64,000 nt of DNA from NCBI GenBank assembly GCA_016235125.1, contig JACRLZ010000004.1, positions 310,001 to 374,000 of the forward strand. The letters run 5' to 3'. A program made the translations under genes and the position numbers. The notes under the pieces are model-generated. The model was not told the DNA's origin and made no database searches. It was given only the letters and a program-made list of their open reading frames with translations. Positions 35,731 through 44,192 of this stretch are shown here, piece after piece (position 1 is the first letter of the stretch; every line of letters starts with the position of its first letter). Source of the DNA: Sphingobacteriales bacterium. GTDB lineage: Bacteria > Bacteroidota > Bacteroidia > Chitinophagales > Chitinophagaceae.

Positions 35731-35822
35731 CCTTTCAAATAGATACCGGGATCTGGTAAAAATGCTTTAATGACTATTTATAATCCTTTGCAAAGGTTTC
35801 AAAAAAAAAGAATATTACTCCT

Positions 35823-36197
35823 TTACAAATAAATATAAACATATTCATTACCGGGTATATCGTAAAACAGGACTTCATCAGATTCATCCCTCATTGTGGG
35901 AATTTCCCCGGTTGTATTTAAAGATTTAGCTGAAAGCCCAGCATAGGCCGATTGCAGGGTTATTCTATCTATGAAAAGAATGAAAGACAGAAGTGAAATG
36001 ACCATAACGGGCCTGGAAATGAAATAGCTGAATCTTTCAAATAAGCTGTGCTCAGGAGACATAAGCTTTGCCTGAATCATTCCATAAAGAAATGGAGGGG
36101 CTTCGGCCCGTTTAATGTTATTCAAACTATCCATTATTTTTTCAATACTATTGGATTCAACAATCAGATCTGTTGTTAGTGGTGGGTCCATTTTCAT
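35823..36197 (-). CDS. Single-helix membrane protein beside the two-component genes
   Basis: 124 residues, cytoplasmic N terminus with IMDSLNNIKRAEAPPFLYGMI (the RAE.PPFLY pattern I associate with small Bacteroidota proteins near regulators), one transmembrane helix (PVMVISLLSFILFIDRI, about 68-85) and a short acidic periplasmic tail. Possibly an accessory membrane partner of the kinase or of a sigma factor, but that is speculation. ATTAGAAT repeats lie 71-89 bases upstream. Confidence 0.65.
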   Translation of the reverse strand: MKMDPPLTTDLIVESNSIEKIMDSLNNIKRAEAPPFLYGMIQAKLMSPEHSLFERFSYFISRPVMVISLLSFILFIDRITLQSAYAGLSAKSLNTTGEIPTMRDESDEVLFYDIPGNEYVYIYL

Positions 36198-36267
36198 TTG
36201 TATAAAGGATAGCCCGATTATATAAATACAAGTTACTCTACAAAGGAATTTCTATTGAAAAAGGAGG

Positions 36268-36286
36268 ATTAGAATGTGATTAGAAT
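36268..36286. promoter_or_regulatory. Candidate operator: ATTAGAAT-GTG-ATTAGAAT
   Basis: Two identical 8-base half-sites (36268-36275, 36279-36286) with 11-base period, the same word and spacing as at 33617-33635. It lies between divergent genes (35823-36197 on minus, 36420-36857 on plus), about 29 bases before a plus-strand -7 box. Confidence 0.6.
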
Positions 36287-36314
36287 TGTCATTTAAAGAC
36301 TTGCTGATGACCGG

Positions 36315-36322
36315 TATCTTTG
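36315..36322 (+). promoter_or_regulatory. Candidate -7 box TATCTTTG
   Basis: Exact TAnnTTTG match. The ATTAGAAT operator lies just upstream, at about -43 to -61 relative to the expected start of transcription, an activator-like position. A strong terminator hairpin begins nine bases later. Confidence 0.4.
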
Positions 36323-36330
36323 AGGTTGCT

Positions 36331-36368
36331 AAAAGACCAATTTCCGCTGAAACGGAATGGTCTTTTTT
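36331..36368 (+). terminator. Terminator hairpin in the leader of the 36420 gene
   Basis: AAAAGACC (36331-36338) pairs with GGTCTTTT (36359-36366); inner TTTCCG/CGGAA pairs extend the stem; a U run follows. No gene lies upstream on this strand, so it would act in a leader (attenuator) or end a very short RNA. Confidence 0.6.
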
Positions 36369-36419
36369 GTTATTGCAAAAAAAACTCTACCTTCCTGTTA
36401 CAATAAAAATCTTTTAGTT

Positions 36420-36857
36420 ATGGCAACTACTCCTGCAAAACCCTCCACCTTTCTTTTATTTCCCTGGGGATTGGCATCCATTCTTTTATTAATCATATTA
36501 AACCTGACGCTTAATGATGCATGGTTTAATAAAAACTGGAGCTGGATCGCATTAGTGCTGATAATCCCGGCTGCTATTCTGGAAAATTTTAAGGTGGGTT
36601 ATTCAACCATGCGTATCATGTTTTTGAAAGTAGTATTTTCCTTACTTTCTTTTTTGTTTGTTGGAATGGCTTTTGGCTCTGCTCTTACCAACTGGTATAA
36701 TATAAAATGGGGGGCCGGTGTACCGATCAAAGCCACCACATTACCCTGGTATGTATTGCTTGCCTTATGCGTCTTACTTTTAATACAGGTGGCTCAGTTA
36801 TTCAGTATGTTAAAGGCGGTGAAAAGGGAGTTTATGCAAATGGATCCGGACAATTAA
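36420..36857 (+). CDS. Four-helix membrane protein, unknown
   Basis: 145 residues from ATG 36420 (MATTPAKPSTFLLFPWGL); the longer frame from 36357 overlaps the leader terminator. Four transmembrane helices (FLLFPWGLASILLLIILNLTL, WIALVLIIPAAIL, FLKVVFSLLSFLFVGMAFGS, WYVLLALCVLLLIQVAQLF). It resembles no family I can name. It converges on crtY with three bases between the stops, and has the operator/promoter/terminator leader described separately. Confidence 0.7.
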   Translation: MATTPAKPSTFLLFPWGLASILLLIILNLTLNDAWFNKNWSWIALVLIIPAAILENFKVGYSTMRIMFLKVVFSLLSFLFVGMAFGSALTNWYNIKWGAGVPIKATTLPWYVLLALCVLLLIQVAQLFSMLKAVKREFMQMDPDN

Positions 36858-36860
36858 TTT

Positions 36861-38003
36861 TCATAGCTGTTTCAGTGCGGCTTTGAAAAAAGGCCATGCC
36901 GGCAATGAAGAAATAATTTTGAGTTCCTCTGCAAAGGAACTTTCATTATCCAGAAACCTCAGTAACTGCTGAGGTTTATTTTTTTTGAACAATGAACTGA
37001 ATATCTTTTTACCGGGTAAAGTTTGATTGTACAAAATGTTAAGCAGCACAGTGTCATAAAAGCGAAACCTTCCTTTTGTTGTTCGTATAACCGGGTTTTC
37101 TCCCGCAGCTAATTTTTCAATAATAGCTGCTGAATGTTTCTGAATAAACCGGAAAGTATAACCACTTGACGGCTTGGTTTGACCGCCTGCTGTTCCGATG
37201 TTTATAATGTTCCCGTTCGATAAAGGAAAGCGATGGTTTGTCATCGGAATCACGCCAAACTCATTTTCTACAATTTGATATGACCCGATTTTCAAAATCT
37301 GTGAGATATACTCATTCAGTCCCTCTTCATACCGAACAGGCTCTGATAATCTTTCACTGAAAACTGTGTATTCAACCAGTGCCTTTGTTTTTGAAAACGG
37401 CATTACATATACAAAAGTAGTTCCTTCTTTCTGATCAACCCTGAAATCCATCAGTATGGCTTCATCCGGATTAAAAGAAGGCTTATCTGTTTCAATTACC
37501 CATCCTTTAAAATGCTGAAGCAGATAATATTCTTTTCTATTCAAATCCGGTTTATCAAAAAGAATACTGTTAAATATGTATGAAGCCAGAACTTCTTTAT
37601 CATCCAACATGAGAACTGCATTATCATTCCTATTGTATATTCCTTTAATTTCTCCCAACTGAAAATCAAAATTGGATGCCTGCCGGATATGCTTAAAACA
37701 ATAATCATAAAAATCTTTTCCCCTGATCAGTTTATATTCATAAGGTGATAAAGAGATAAGTCTTGAAAAATCTTCGTTATGAAACCAGGCATTATTCCAT
37801 CGCTTGTAAACAATGGATTCAAACAGACCGGGGTTCTCTTCCCAAAAACACCAGGTACGATCATTTTTCTCTTTATGATCTCTGTCAACAATAAGTACTT
37901 TTTTTTCCCTGAACTTTCCTGAATGGATCATATGCATGGCAAGGCTGAGGCCAGCACATCCGGCGCCTGCAATGATATAATCATATCTGCCTGTCCCGGT
38001 CAA
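36861..38003 (-). CDS. crtY: Lycopene beta-cyclase (CrtY)
   Basis: 380 residues. N-terminal dinucleotide-binding fold (YDYIIAGAGCAGLSLAMHM, residues 7-25), DRTWCFWEENPGLF (about 48-61, typical of CrtY), and VMPFSKTKALVEYTVFS plus INIGTAGGQTKPSSGYTF for the C-terminal half. It closes both ends of lycopene to beta-carotene. It is the last gene of crtI-crtB-idi-crtZ-crtY, 42 bases after crtZ. Confidence 0.95.
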   Translation of the reverse strand: MTGTGRYDYIIAGAGCAGLSLAMHMIHSGKFREKKVLIVDRDHKEKNDRTWCFWEENPGLFESIVYKRWNNAWFHNEDFSRLISLSPYEYKLIRGKDFYDYCFKHIRQASNFDFQLGEIKGIYNRNDNAVLMLDDKEVLASYIFNSILFDKPDLNRKEYYLLQHFKGWVIETDKPSFNPDEAILMDFRVDQKEGTTFVYVMPFSKTKALVEYTVFSERLSEPVRYEEGLNEYISQILKIGSYQIVENEFGVIPMTNHRFPLSNGNIINIGTAGGQTKPSSGYTFRFIQKHSAAIIEKLAAGENPVIRTTKGRFRFYDTVLLNILYNQTLPGKKIFSSLFKKNKPQQLLRFLDNESSFAEELKIISSLPAWPFFKAALKQL

Positions 38004-38045
38004 TAAATCACTTTATAGATTAAAGATAAAAATGAGAATGGAATG

Positions 38046-38555
38046 TTATTCAGTTTCCGGCGCATATTCCACTTTTCTGTTTCCGGCCATGAGTTTTTTA
38101 TCATGACGTACTTTGACCCAATATTTTTTCGCCACATACAAGAATCCAAAACTTTCCCCTTCTTGTTTGTTTAAATGTTTGTGATGCATCTTATGCGCCC
38201 AGCGGATGGCCCGTACATAAGTATGGTTGCTCTTTGTAAACCATTTAACCCGCTGATGAACAATAACGTCATGAACTAAAAAATAAGCAAACCCGTATGC
38301 CATGATACCAAACCCGATGGATTGCATCCACCAGGTATGATCAAAAGTGCCAAAATAAATTAGCAGGAAACTAGGCACAGCAAAAATAAAAGCAAACAAA
38401 TCATTTTTTTCAAACACTCCCGGCTGCACCTGGTGATGATCTTTATGCAGGTACCACAAAAAACCATGCATCACATATCTATGCGTACACCATGTGATCC
38501 CCTCCATTACAATAAATGTTGCGAGTAAAACCAATATGTAAAAAACAGTTTGCAT
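38046..38555 (-). CDS. crtZ: Beta-carotene hydroxylase (CrtZ)
   Basis: 169 residues, fatty-acid-hydroxylase superfamily. The histidine clusters for the di-iron centre are clear: HRYVMHGFLWYLHKDHH (26-42), VHDVIVHQR and AHKMHHKH (about 100-150). Four membrane helices. It adds 3-hydroxyl groups to beta-ionone rings, giving zeaxanthin from beta-carotene. It sits between idi and crtY. Confidence 0.93.
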   Translation of the reverse strand: MQTVFYILVLLATFIVMEGITWCTHRYVMHGFLWYLHKDHHQVQPGVFEKNDLFAFIFAVPSFLLIYFGTFDHTWWMQSIGFGIMAYGFAYFLVHDVIVHQRVKWFTKSNHTYVRAIRWAHKMHHKHLNKQEGESFGFLYVAKKYWVKVRHDKKLMAGNRKVEYAPETE

Positions 38556-38573
38556 GCTTCGCAGGTTATCCTT

Positions 38574-39113
38574 TTACGCTGCTTCTGATTTATAACGAAG
38601 AACCCACCATTGCTCAATCCGAGGAAAGGCAAGATGAAACCATGCAGTATATTTTTCCGGATGAGTTTGCAATGATTTACTTATTTCCCTTATGTTCTTA
38701 TAGCAATAAGCTTCTGCTTCTCCTTCATTGATTTTTATCTCCCCCTCATATTCTCCCGTAAATACATGGTCAAATTCATGTTCAATAAGACCATTTTCAA
38801 ATTCTGCTTTATAAATGAAATCGAAAATTTTTTCTATTGACGTACTAAATCCCATTTCCTCAAATAATCTTCTTTCAGCTGCTGTTTGGGTATCCTGCCC
38901 GGGCTGAGGATGACTGCAACAGGCATTGCTCCACAACCCTCCGCTGTGATATTTGCTTTTTGCCCTTTGCTGCAAAAGCATATCCCCCTTTGTGTTAAAA
39001 ATGAAAATACTGAATGCCCGATGCAGCAATCCTTCCTTATGAGCCATAAGTTTGGAAGCTACGCCAAAAGGTTTGTCATTTTCGTCCACCAATATCACTT
39101 CTGTTGAATCCAT
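38574..39113 (-). CDS. idi: Isopentenyl-diphosphate delta-isomerase, type 1
   Basis: 179 residues. Nudix-type IDI: VILVDENDKPFGVASKLMAH near the start, LLHRAFSIFIFNTKGDMLLQQRA, GLWSNACCSHPQPGQDTQ with the active-site Cys, and the Nudix-like AAERRLFEEMGF. It converts IPP to DMAPP, boosting the GGPP precursor of carotenoids. It starts two bases from the crtB stop, so is translated in the crt operon. Confidence 0.95.
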   Translation of the reverse strand: MDSTEVILVDENDKPFGVASKLMAHKEGLLHRAFSIFIFNTKGDMLLQQRAKSKYHSGGLWSNACCSHPQPGQDTQTAAERRLFEEMGFSTSIEKIFDFIYKAEFENGLIEHEFDHVFTGEYEGEIKINEGEAEAYCYKNIREISKSLQTHPEKYTAWFHLAFPRIEQWWVLRYKSEAA

Positions 39114-39114
39114 A

Positions 39115-39951
39115 TCATATTAATCTCAACTGATTTTTTACACCTGCCCTTAAAATAATGATGATTTTATGAAAATCAGGAATCCTGATCCTTTGTTCAA
39201 GCACTTTAGCCGGTTTCATTTTCCTGATCTTTTTAAACAGAGAGAAATAATACTTATACGCCACATAAACACCAAACCTCGCTTTGAATGGCAACTTCAG
39301 TATTCCTTCATAAGCCTTTTGAAAATCCTGCTGAATGTCCCATTCTATTTTTGCTTTATCCTGTTCTGTAAAATTATTAAAATCACAGCCGGGAAAATAC
39401 ATTCTGGATAACCCGTTGTGATCCGCCTTTATATCTCTCAGAAAATTGACTTTTTGAAAAGCAGCTCCCAGCGCTTTGGCAGGCTCTTTTAATTTTTCCC
39501 ATAAATCTTTTTTGCCTTCACAGAAAGCATAAAGACACATCAATCCAACTGTCTCTGCAGATCCATAAATATATTCTGCATATTCCTCATCCGTATAAGA
39601 TCTTTTTGAAAGATCGAATTCCATACTGCCGAAAAATGCATCTATCAGCTTTCTGTCAATATTATACTCATTTACCGTTTTCTGAAAGCTATTAAGTATC
39701 GGATTCAGGCTTATTCCCCGCTCAAGGGCTGCATAGGTTTCTTTCTTAAATTCCCGGAGTAATGCAGCCTTATCATATGCATGAAAGGTATCAACGATCT
39801 CATCGGCAAAACGGACAAATCCATAAAGATTATAGATAGGTTTACGAAGGTCTTTGTGCAGCAAACGAATGGCAGATGAAAATGATGTACTGTATTTTTC
39901 CGTAACAGCACGGCTGCAATCCTCGCTTGCCTGGTGAAACAGGTGAATCAT
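39115..39951 (-). CDS. crtB: Phytoene synthase (CrtB)
   Basis: 278 residues. Prenyl-diphosphate binding motifs: FVRFADEIVDTFH (first Asp-rich region), EYAEYIYGSAETVGLMCLYAF, AAFQKVNFLRDIKADHNGLSR (second Asp-rich region). Condenses two GGPP to phytoene, the first carotenoid step. Directly upstream is crtI with an 18-base gap. No GGPP synthase gene is present in the window. Confidence 0.95.
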   Translation of the reverse strand: MIHLFHQASEDCSRAVTEKYSTSFSSAIRLLHKDLRKPIYNLYGFVRFADEIVDTFHAYDKAALLREFKKETYAALERGISLNPILNSFQKTVNEYNIDRKLIDAFFGSMEFDLSKRSYTDEEYAEYIYGSAETVGLMCLYAFCEGKKDLWEKLKEPAKALGAAFQKVNFLRDIKADHNGLSRMYFPGCDFNNFTEQDKAKIEWDIQQDFQKAYEGILKLPFKARFGVYVAYKYYFSLFKKIRKMKPAKVLEQRIRIPDFHKIIIILRAGVKNQLRLI

Positions 39952-39969
39952 TGAATGAATTTAAAGAAA

Positions 39970-41448
39970 TTACCTAAATCTTTTTATTACTTGTTTTGCC
40001 ACTACTTCCCCGCTTATCAGGCTGGGAGGTACACCCGGACCCGGCACGGTCAATTGTCCTGTATAAAACAGATTTTTCACTTTCCTGCTTCTGCATGATG
40101 GTCTGAAAATTGCCGTTTGCCTTAGCGTACTTGCCAGACCATATGCATTCCCCTTAAAAGAATTATACTCATGTACGAAATCACTGACTGAAAAGGTTTT
40201 CTTAAATACTACAGAATCCAGAATATTTTCTCCTGTATACCTCTCCATTCTCCTGACAATCATTCGAAAATATTTTTCTCTTAATTCCTGTGTATCACCT
40301 TCCAATCCCGATGCAACAGGAATAAGAAAAACCAAATTTTCATATCCATCAGGAGCAACAGACTTATCCGTTACAGATGGAGCACTCACATAAAATAATG
40401 GCTGTGTGGGCCATTCGGGGTTTTTATAGATTTCTTCCCCGTGTTTTTCAAAAGGCGCATCAAAAAACAAGGAATGATGGACTGTCTGTTTAAGCTTTTT
40501 ATTTAAGCCGACATAATATAGTAAACAGGATGGGGCCATCACTCTTTTTTTCCAATAAGATTCGGAGTAACTTCTGAACTCCTCCGGCAAAAGATTTTTT
40601 TCTGTATAATAATAGTCTGCTCCGCTGATAACAGCATCCGCCCGGTAAATATCTTTTGAGGTCGTGATCGTTTTAATATATCCCTCTCTGCTGACATACA
40701 CTCCTTTTACTTCTTCATCAAAATGAAATTTTACACCCATCTCTTCTGCCAGCCTGTACATTCCCTTAACTACTGCATACATGCCTCCTTGCGGATACCA
40801 GGTGCCTCCTTTTATATCAGCATAATTCATAAAGCTGTATAAAGCCGGAGTATTCTGCGGCAATGCACCAAGAAACAACAAAGGAAATTCGAGTATCTGT
40901 CGGAGCTTTGGGTGCCTAAAATATTTATTAATGTGTTTTTTAACAGACGTAAAAACATCCAGTTTAAAAAAACCCTTTATAGTCTGCCAATCCATGAATT
41001 CAAAAACCGAAAGTCCTGGCTTATACACTATCTTTTTCATCCCAATATCATACTTGAAAGCGGCTTCTTTCAGGTAATCATCCAGTTTTGAAGCGCTGCC
41101 CTGTTCAAATGATTCAAATACCTGCTTAAGATTTTCGTATCCGGCAGGAATATCAGTGAAGCCATCATCCCAGTAAATACGGTATGAAGGGTCAAGCCGG
41201 TGAAGCGTATAATAATCAGAAACCTTTTTCCCAAAACATGCAAAGAAACTTTCAAATACATCAGGCATCCAGTAAAAACTTGGGCCCATATCAAACCTAA
41301 AACCCTGTTCATCCAATTGCCTTGCTCTGCCACCGGCTGTGCTGTTTTTTTCTATAACTGTAACATCCCAGCCTCCTTTAGCCATAGAACAGGCGGCAGA
41401 CAAACCGGCAAACCCGCTTCCGACTACAATTATTGATTTGGCTCGCAA
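39970..41448 (-). CDS. crtI: Phytoene desaturase (CrtI)
   Basis: 492 residues. N-terminal FAD motif SIIVVGSGFAGLSAACSMAK with VTVIEKNSTAGGRA (residues about 5-43) and the C-terminal carotenoid-desaturase signature LFYTGQLTVPGPGVPPSLISG (near 460-480; split here: LFYTGQLTVPGPG then VPPSLISGE). It converts phytoene to lycopene in successive desaturations on the membrane surface. First gene of the crt operon, with 55 bases to the upstream PHP-phosphatase gene; no dedicated regulator is adjacent. Confidence 0.95.
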   Translation of the reverse strand: MRAKSIIVVGSGFAGLSAACSMAKGGWDVTVIEKNSTAGGRARQLDEQGFRFDMGPSFYWMPDVFESFFACFGKKVSDYYTLHRLDPSYRIYWDDGFTDIPAGYENLKQVFESFEQGSASKLDDYLKEAAFKYDIGMKKIVYKPGLSVFEFMDWQTIKGFFKLDVFTSVKKHINKYFRHPKLRQILEFPLLFLGALPQNTPALYSFMNYADIKGGTWYPQGGMYAVVKGMYRLAEEMGVKFHFDEEVKGVYVSREGYIKTITTSKDIYRADAVISGADYYYTEKNLLPEEFRSYSESYWKKRVMAPSCLLYYVGLNKKLKQTVHHSLFFDAPFEKHGEEIYKNPEWPTQPLFYVSAPSVTDKSVAPDGYENLVFLIPVASGLEGDTQELREKYFRMIVRRMERYTGENILDSVVFKKTFSVSDFVHEYNSFKGNAYGLASTLRQTAIFRPSCRSRKVKNLFYTGQLTVPGPGVPPSLISGEVVAKQVIKRFR

Positions 41449-41503
41449 TTGCTAAGTTATTTGTTACAACGAAGCTTGTAATTTATTTTGACATCTCCCG
41501 GGT

Positions 41504-42247
41504 TTATAATTTATTGTTTTGAATCTTTCCGCTATCTACTAATTTGACAAGAGCATTATTAATTGCCGGATTATGTAATGCTTCAAGATGACGGGAATGA
41601 TGCAGGTCGGTTCCAACCAGGTCATAATAATCTTTTTTTATCAGGTATTGAGCAAGCTCCTGCACGGATTTTCCATAATGGCTGGTTAGCGACAAAAGAT
41701 TCAATTGAAAAAGACAGCCGATGTCTTTTAATTCCTCATAAAAATTCTTATCCCTCTCCAGATAAATATATCTTTCCGGGTGAGCTATGACGGGCTGGTA
41801 GCCCTGCATCTGCATATCAAACAATATGTCTTTAATGCCATGTGCCGGGTAAGCCAATGAGAACTCCACCAGTACCATTTTTTCTTTAATAGTCAGTAGT
41901 GGCTGATTGTTTTTTACCAAGCTATGCACATAATCATCCAGGAAATATTCCGCTGCTGCACTAATTTCAACATTCATCCCCTCCGACCTTAAGGCATCAC
42001 GGAGCAGTTGCAGCTTTTCTGCAATAATATCATTTGTATTCTTGTACATATCCCACATAATATGTGGGGTGGTAATGAATTTTGAATAGCCAAGATTCAT
42101 CATTCCTTTAATAAGATTCAGAGAGGTGGTGATATCCGGAGAGCCATCATCAATGCCGGGCAGTAAATGCGAATGCATATCCGTTTTCAGGATACTGAAA
42201 TGGGCAACGTTGCCTGTAGCTTTCGATTTAGAAAAAATTTTCAACAT
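41504..42247 (-). CDS. PHP-type tyrosine-protein phosphatase (CpsB/YwqE family)
   Basis: 247 residues. PHP metal motif: DMHSHLLPGIDDGSPD (His-x-His, about 23-38), FITTPHIMWDMYKN (about 57-70), VIAHPERYIYLE (about 150-161) and LVGTDLHHSRHLE (about 210-222). The family dephosphorylates the tyrosine kinase tail controlling capsule export. Its place at the edge of the polysaccharide locus fits; no BY-kinase or Wza gene is visible here. A promoter-like box precedes it. Confidence 0.9.
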   Translation of the reverse strand: MLKIFSKSKATGNVAHFSILKTDMHSHLLPGIDDGSPDITTSLNLIKGMMNLGYSKFITTPHIMWDMYKNTNDIIAEKLQLLRDALRSEGMNVEISAAAEYFLDDYVHSLVKNNQPLLTIKEKMVLVEFSLAYPAHGIKDILFDMQMQGYQPVIAHPERYIYLERDKNFYEELKDIGCLFQLNLLSLTSHYGKSVQELAQYLIKKDYYDLVGTDLHHSRHLEALHNPAINNALVKLVDSGKIQNNKL

Positions 42248-42260
42248 CAGAGGATTAAAA

Positions 42261-42268
42261 CAAAATTA
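42261..42268 (-). promoter_or_regulatory. Candidate -7 box (TAATTTTG) for the phosphatase gene
   Basis: Exact TAnnTTTG on the minus strand, 14-21 bases before the start codon, leaving a very short leader. Could also drive the crt genes 55 bases further on. Confidence 0.4.
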
Positions 42269-42356
42269 GCTATTTAGGGGATAAACGTCAGGACGCTGCA
42301 AAAAAGAATTATTACCTGAGCAAGCATCATTCAGGCATCCGGGTATAATATTTCAT

Positions 42357-43040
42357 TTATTCATGGCCTGCCGGCAAATAATCATACCGCTTCGGAAGCG
42401 ACGGAAAAACTTTAAACACCAGCTTACTTTTATGAAAAACTACATACCATGCCGTAAGAAACATGATCATGAAATCCGTATAAAAATTCTGATGCTCCTG
42501 GTACCAGACTTCCAGGGCACCCTTATATGGAAGGATCAGAGTCCGGTAACATTCATGCGGCGGCAGTTTGCTGTGAGTAATGATATACTCTTCATCCCTG
42601 AAAACAATCGATCCAATTCCTGTGAGGCCGGGCCTAACATTATACACTTTTGATTTCATTTCATCGGTGTATCTGTCAAATCCGACCTTCATGAGTGGTC
42701 TTGGGCCAACAAATGACATATCACCTGTCAGAATATTAATAACCTGCGGCAGTTCATTGATCTTACTTTGCCGTAAGAATTTTCCAACTTTGGTGATCCT
42801 CGGATCACCTCTCATTGTAACATCTCCATGCCCCATATTCGGACTGTTCTTTAACATAGTGGCAAATTTCCAGATGCGGAAGGTTTTATTTTTATATCCC
42901 ACCCGATCCTGCCTGAAAAAAACTTCATGCTCCCCGGTAAGTAACAAAAGAATGATAATGGGAATGAATAATGGAAGCAAAATAATTAATGCAATCAGGG
43001 AAAAGATGATATCAACAAAACGCTTGATGATTTTATACAT
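42357..43040 (-). CDS. Initiating sugar transferase (PglC/WcaJ C-terminal family)
   Basis: 227 residues, monotopic type. One N-terminal reentrant membrane helix (RFVDIIFSLIALIILLPLFIPIII), then FFRQDRVGYKNKTFRIWKFATM (split: FFRQDRVGYKNK, FRIWKFATM), RKSKINELPQ-like site (LRQSKINELPQVINIL) and MSFVGPRPL, all conserved in phosphoglycosyl transferases. It moves a phospho-sugar from UDP-sugar to undecaprenyl phosphate, starting repeat-unit assembly. Three bases separate it from the aminotransferase gene. Confidence 0.93.
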   Translation of the reverse strand: MYKIIKRFVDIIFSLIALIILLPLFIPIIILLLLTGEHEVFFRQDRVGYKNKTFRIWKFATMLKNSPNMGHGDVTMRGDPRITKVGKFLRQSKINELPQVINILTGDMSFVGPRPLMKVGFDRYTDEMKSKVYNVRPGLTGIGSIVFRDEEYIITHSKLPPHECYRTLILPYKGALEVWYQEHQNFYTDFMIMFLTAWYVVFHKSKLVFKVFPSLPKRYDYLPAGHE

Positions 43041-43043
43041 AAA

Positions 43044-44192
43044 CTATCCGATTGCTTCTTTTATTTCCCTGACAACGATAGAAAGTTCTTCGCCGGTGAT
43101 ATTAGTTGAACAAGGTATGCTGAGACAGGTGTTGTAAATATATTTTGAGTTATCCCTTTTCTGAACATAAACACAATCCTTATACATCGGCAGCATATTC
43201 ATCGGCATCCAGAACCTGCGGCTCAGAATATTGTTTGCATTAAGATGATCAAGTAACTGTTGCTGTTTATCTGTTTGAATCGTAAACAACCATCCGTTTG
43301 TATCTACTTCGGGTAATTCTTTCTGAAAACGGATATCAGCAACACCGGTTAATTCCTTTTTGTAAAAAGCAACATATTCTTTTTTTCTTTTGATAAATGA
43401 AGGCAATAATTCCATTTGGCCAACGCCTATTGCCGCCAAAACATTTACTAACCGGTAATTATATCCTACCTCATCATGATAATATTCATCGTTTCTCGCC
43501 TTCGCAGTGGTCGTTAAATGTTTTGCATGTTTAGCCAAAGCTTCATCATCCGTAACGATACAACCTCCGCCACCTGTGGAAATAATTTTGTTACCATTAA
43601 AACTTAAACAAGCCAGTGGGCTGAACTTTCCCGCATTAATCCCTTTGTATTTGGTGCCCAACGATTCTGTGGCATCTTCAACAATGGGTAAAGGATATTT
43701 TTTTACAATAGAAAGAAATCTGTCCATATCACACATATTACCGAGTATATGCACAGGCATTATGGCGCCGATACGACGACCATCTTTTATATAGATCAAC
43801 TCACCGTTCTTTTCATCTGTTTCATTCTCTAAAAATTCTTCTAATAAATCCAGGTCCATCTGCCATAAATCCGGATCAGCATCTATCAGAAGCGGTTCTG
43901 CTCCCAAATATTTTATTGAATTGGCCGAAGCCACAAAAGTGAGATTGGGAAGAATGACATAATCATCCTGCTTTACACCGCTCAGCAATAATGCAATGTG
44001 CAGGGCAGCAGTACCATTTACAGCAGCTACACCATATTTGGCACCAACAAAATCTGCCACCATTTGTTCAAACTGTGTGACATAAGAACCGACAGAAGAA
44101 ATCCAGCCGGTATCAAGACAATCTTTCACATACTTCCATTCATTGCCTGCAATGTTGGGAACGCTTAAAGGAATAAAATGTTTGTTACTCAT
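43044..44192 (-). CDS. PLP-dependent 4-keto-sugar aminotransferase (LegC/PglE-like, DegT family)
   Basis: About 382 residues from MSNKHFIPLSVPNIAGNEW (44192), overlapping the SDR gene by eight bases. DegT/DnrJ/EryC1 signs: AVNGTAALHIALLL, VEDATESLGTKYKG (PLP Asp/Gln area) and LSFNGNKIISTGGGG with the Schiff-base Lys. The IPLSVPNI.GNEWKYV.CLDTGW start matches the LegC subgroup, which aminates UDP-4-keto sugars. It provides the free amino group for the neighbouring formyl- or acetyltransferase. Confidence 0.88.
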   Translation of the reverse strand: MSNKHFIPLSVPNIAGNEWKYVKDCLDTGWISSVGSYVTQFEQMVADFVGAKYGVAAVNGTAALHIALLLSGVKQDDYVILPNLTFVASANSIKYLGAEPLLIDADPDLWQMDLDLLEEFLENETDEKNGELIYIKDGRRIGAIMPVHILGNMCDMDRFLSIVKKYPLPIVEDATESLGTKYKGINAGKFSPLACLSFNGNKIISTGGGGCIVTDDEALAKHAKHLTTTAKARNDEYYHDEVGYNYRLVNVLAAIGVGQMELLPSFIKRKKEYVAFYKKELTGVADIRFQKELPEVDTNGWLFTIQTDKQQQLLDHLNANNILSRRFWMPMNMLPMYKDCVYVQKRDNSKYIYNTCLSIPCSTNITGEELSIVVREIKEAIG

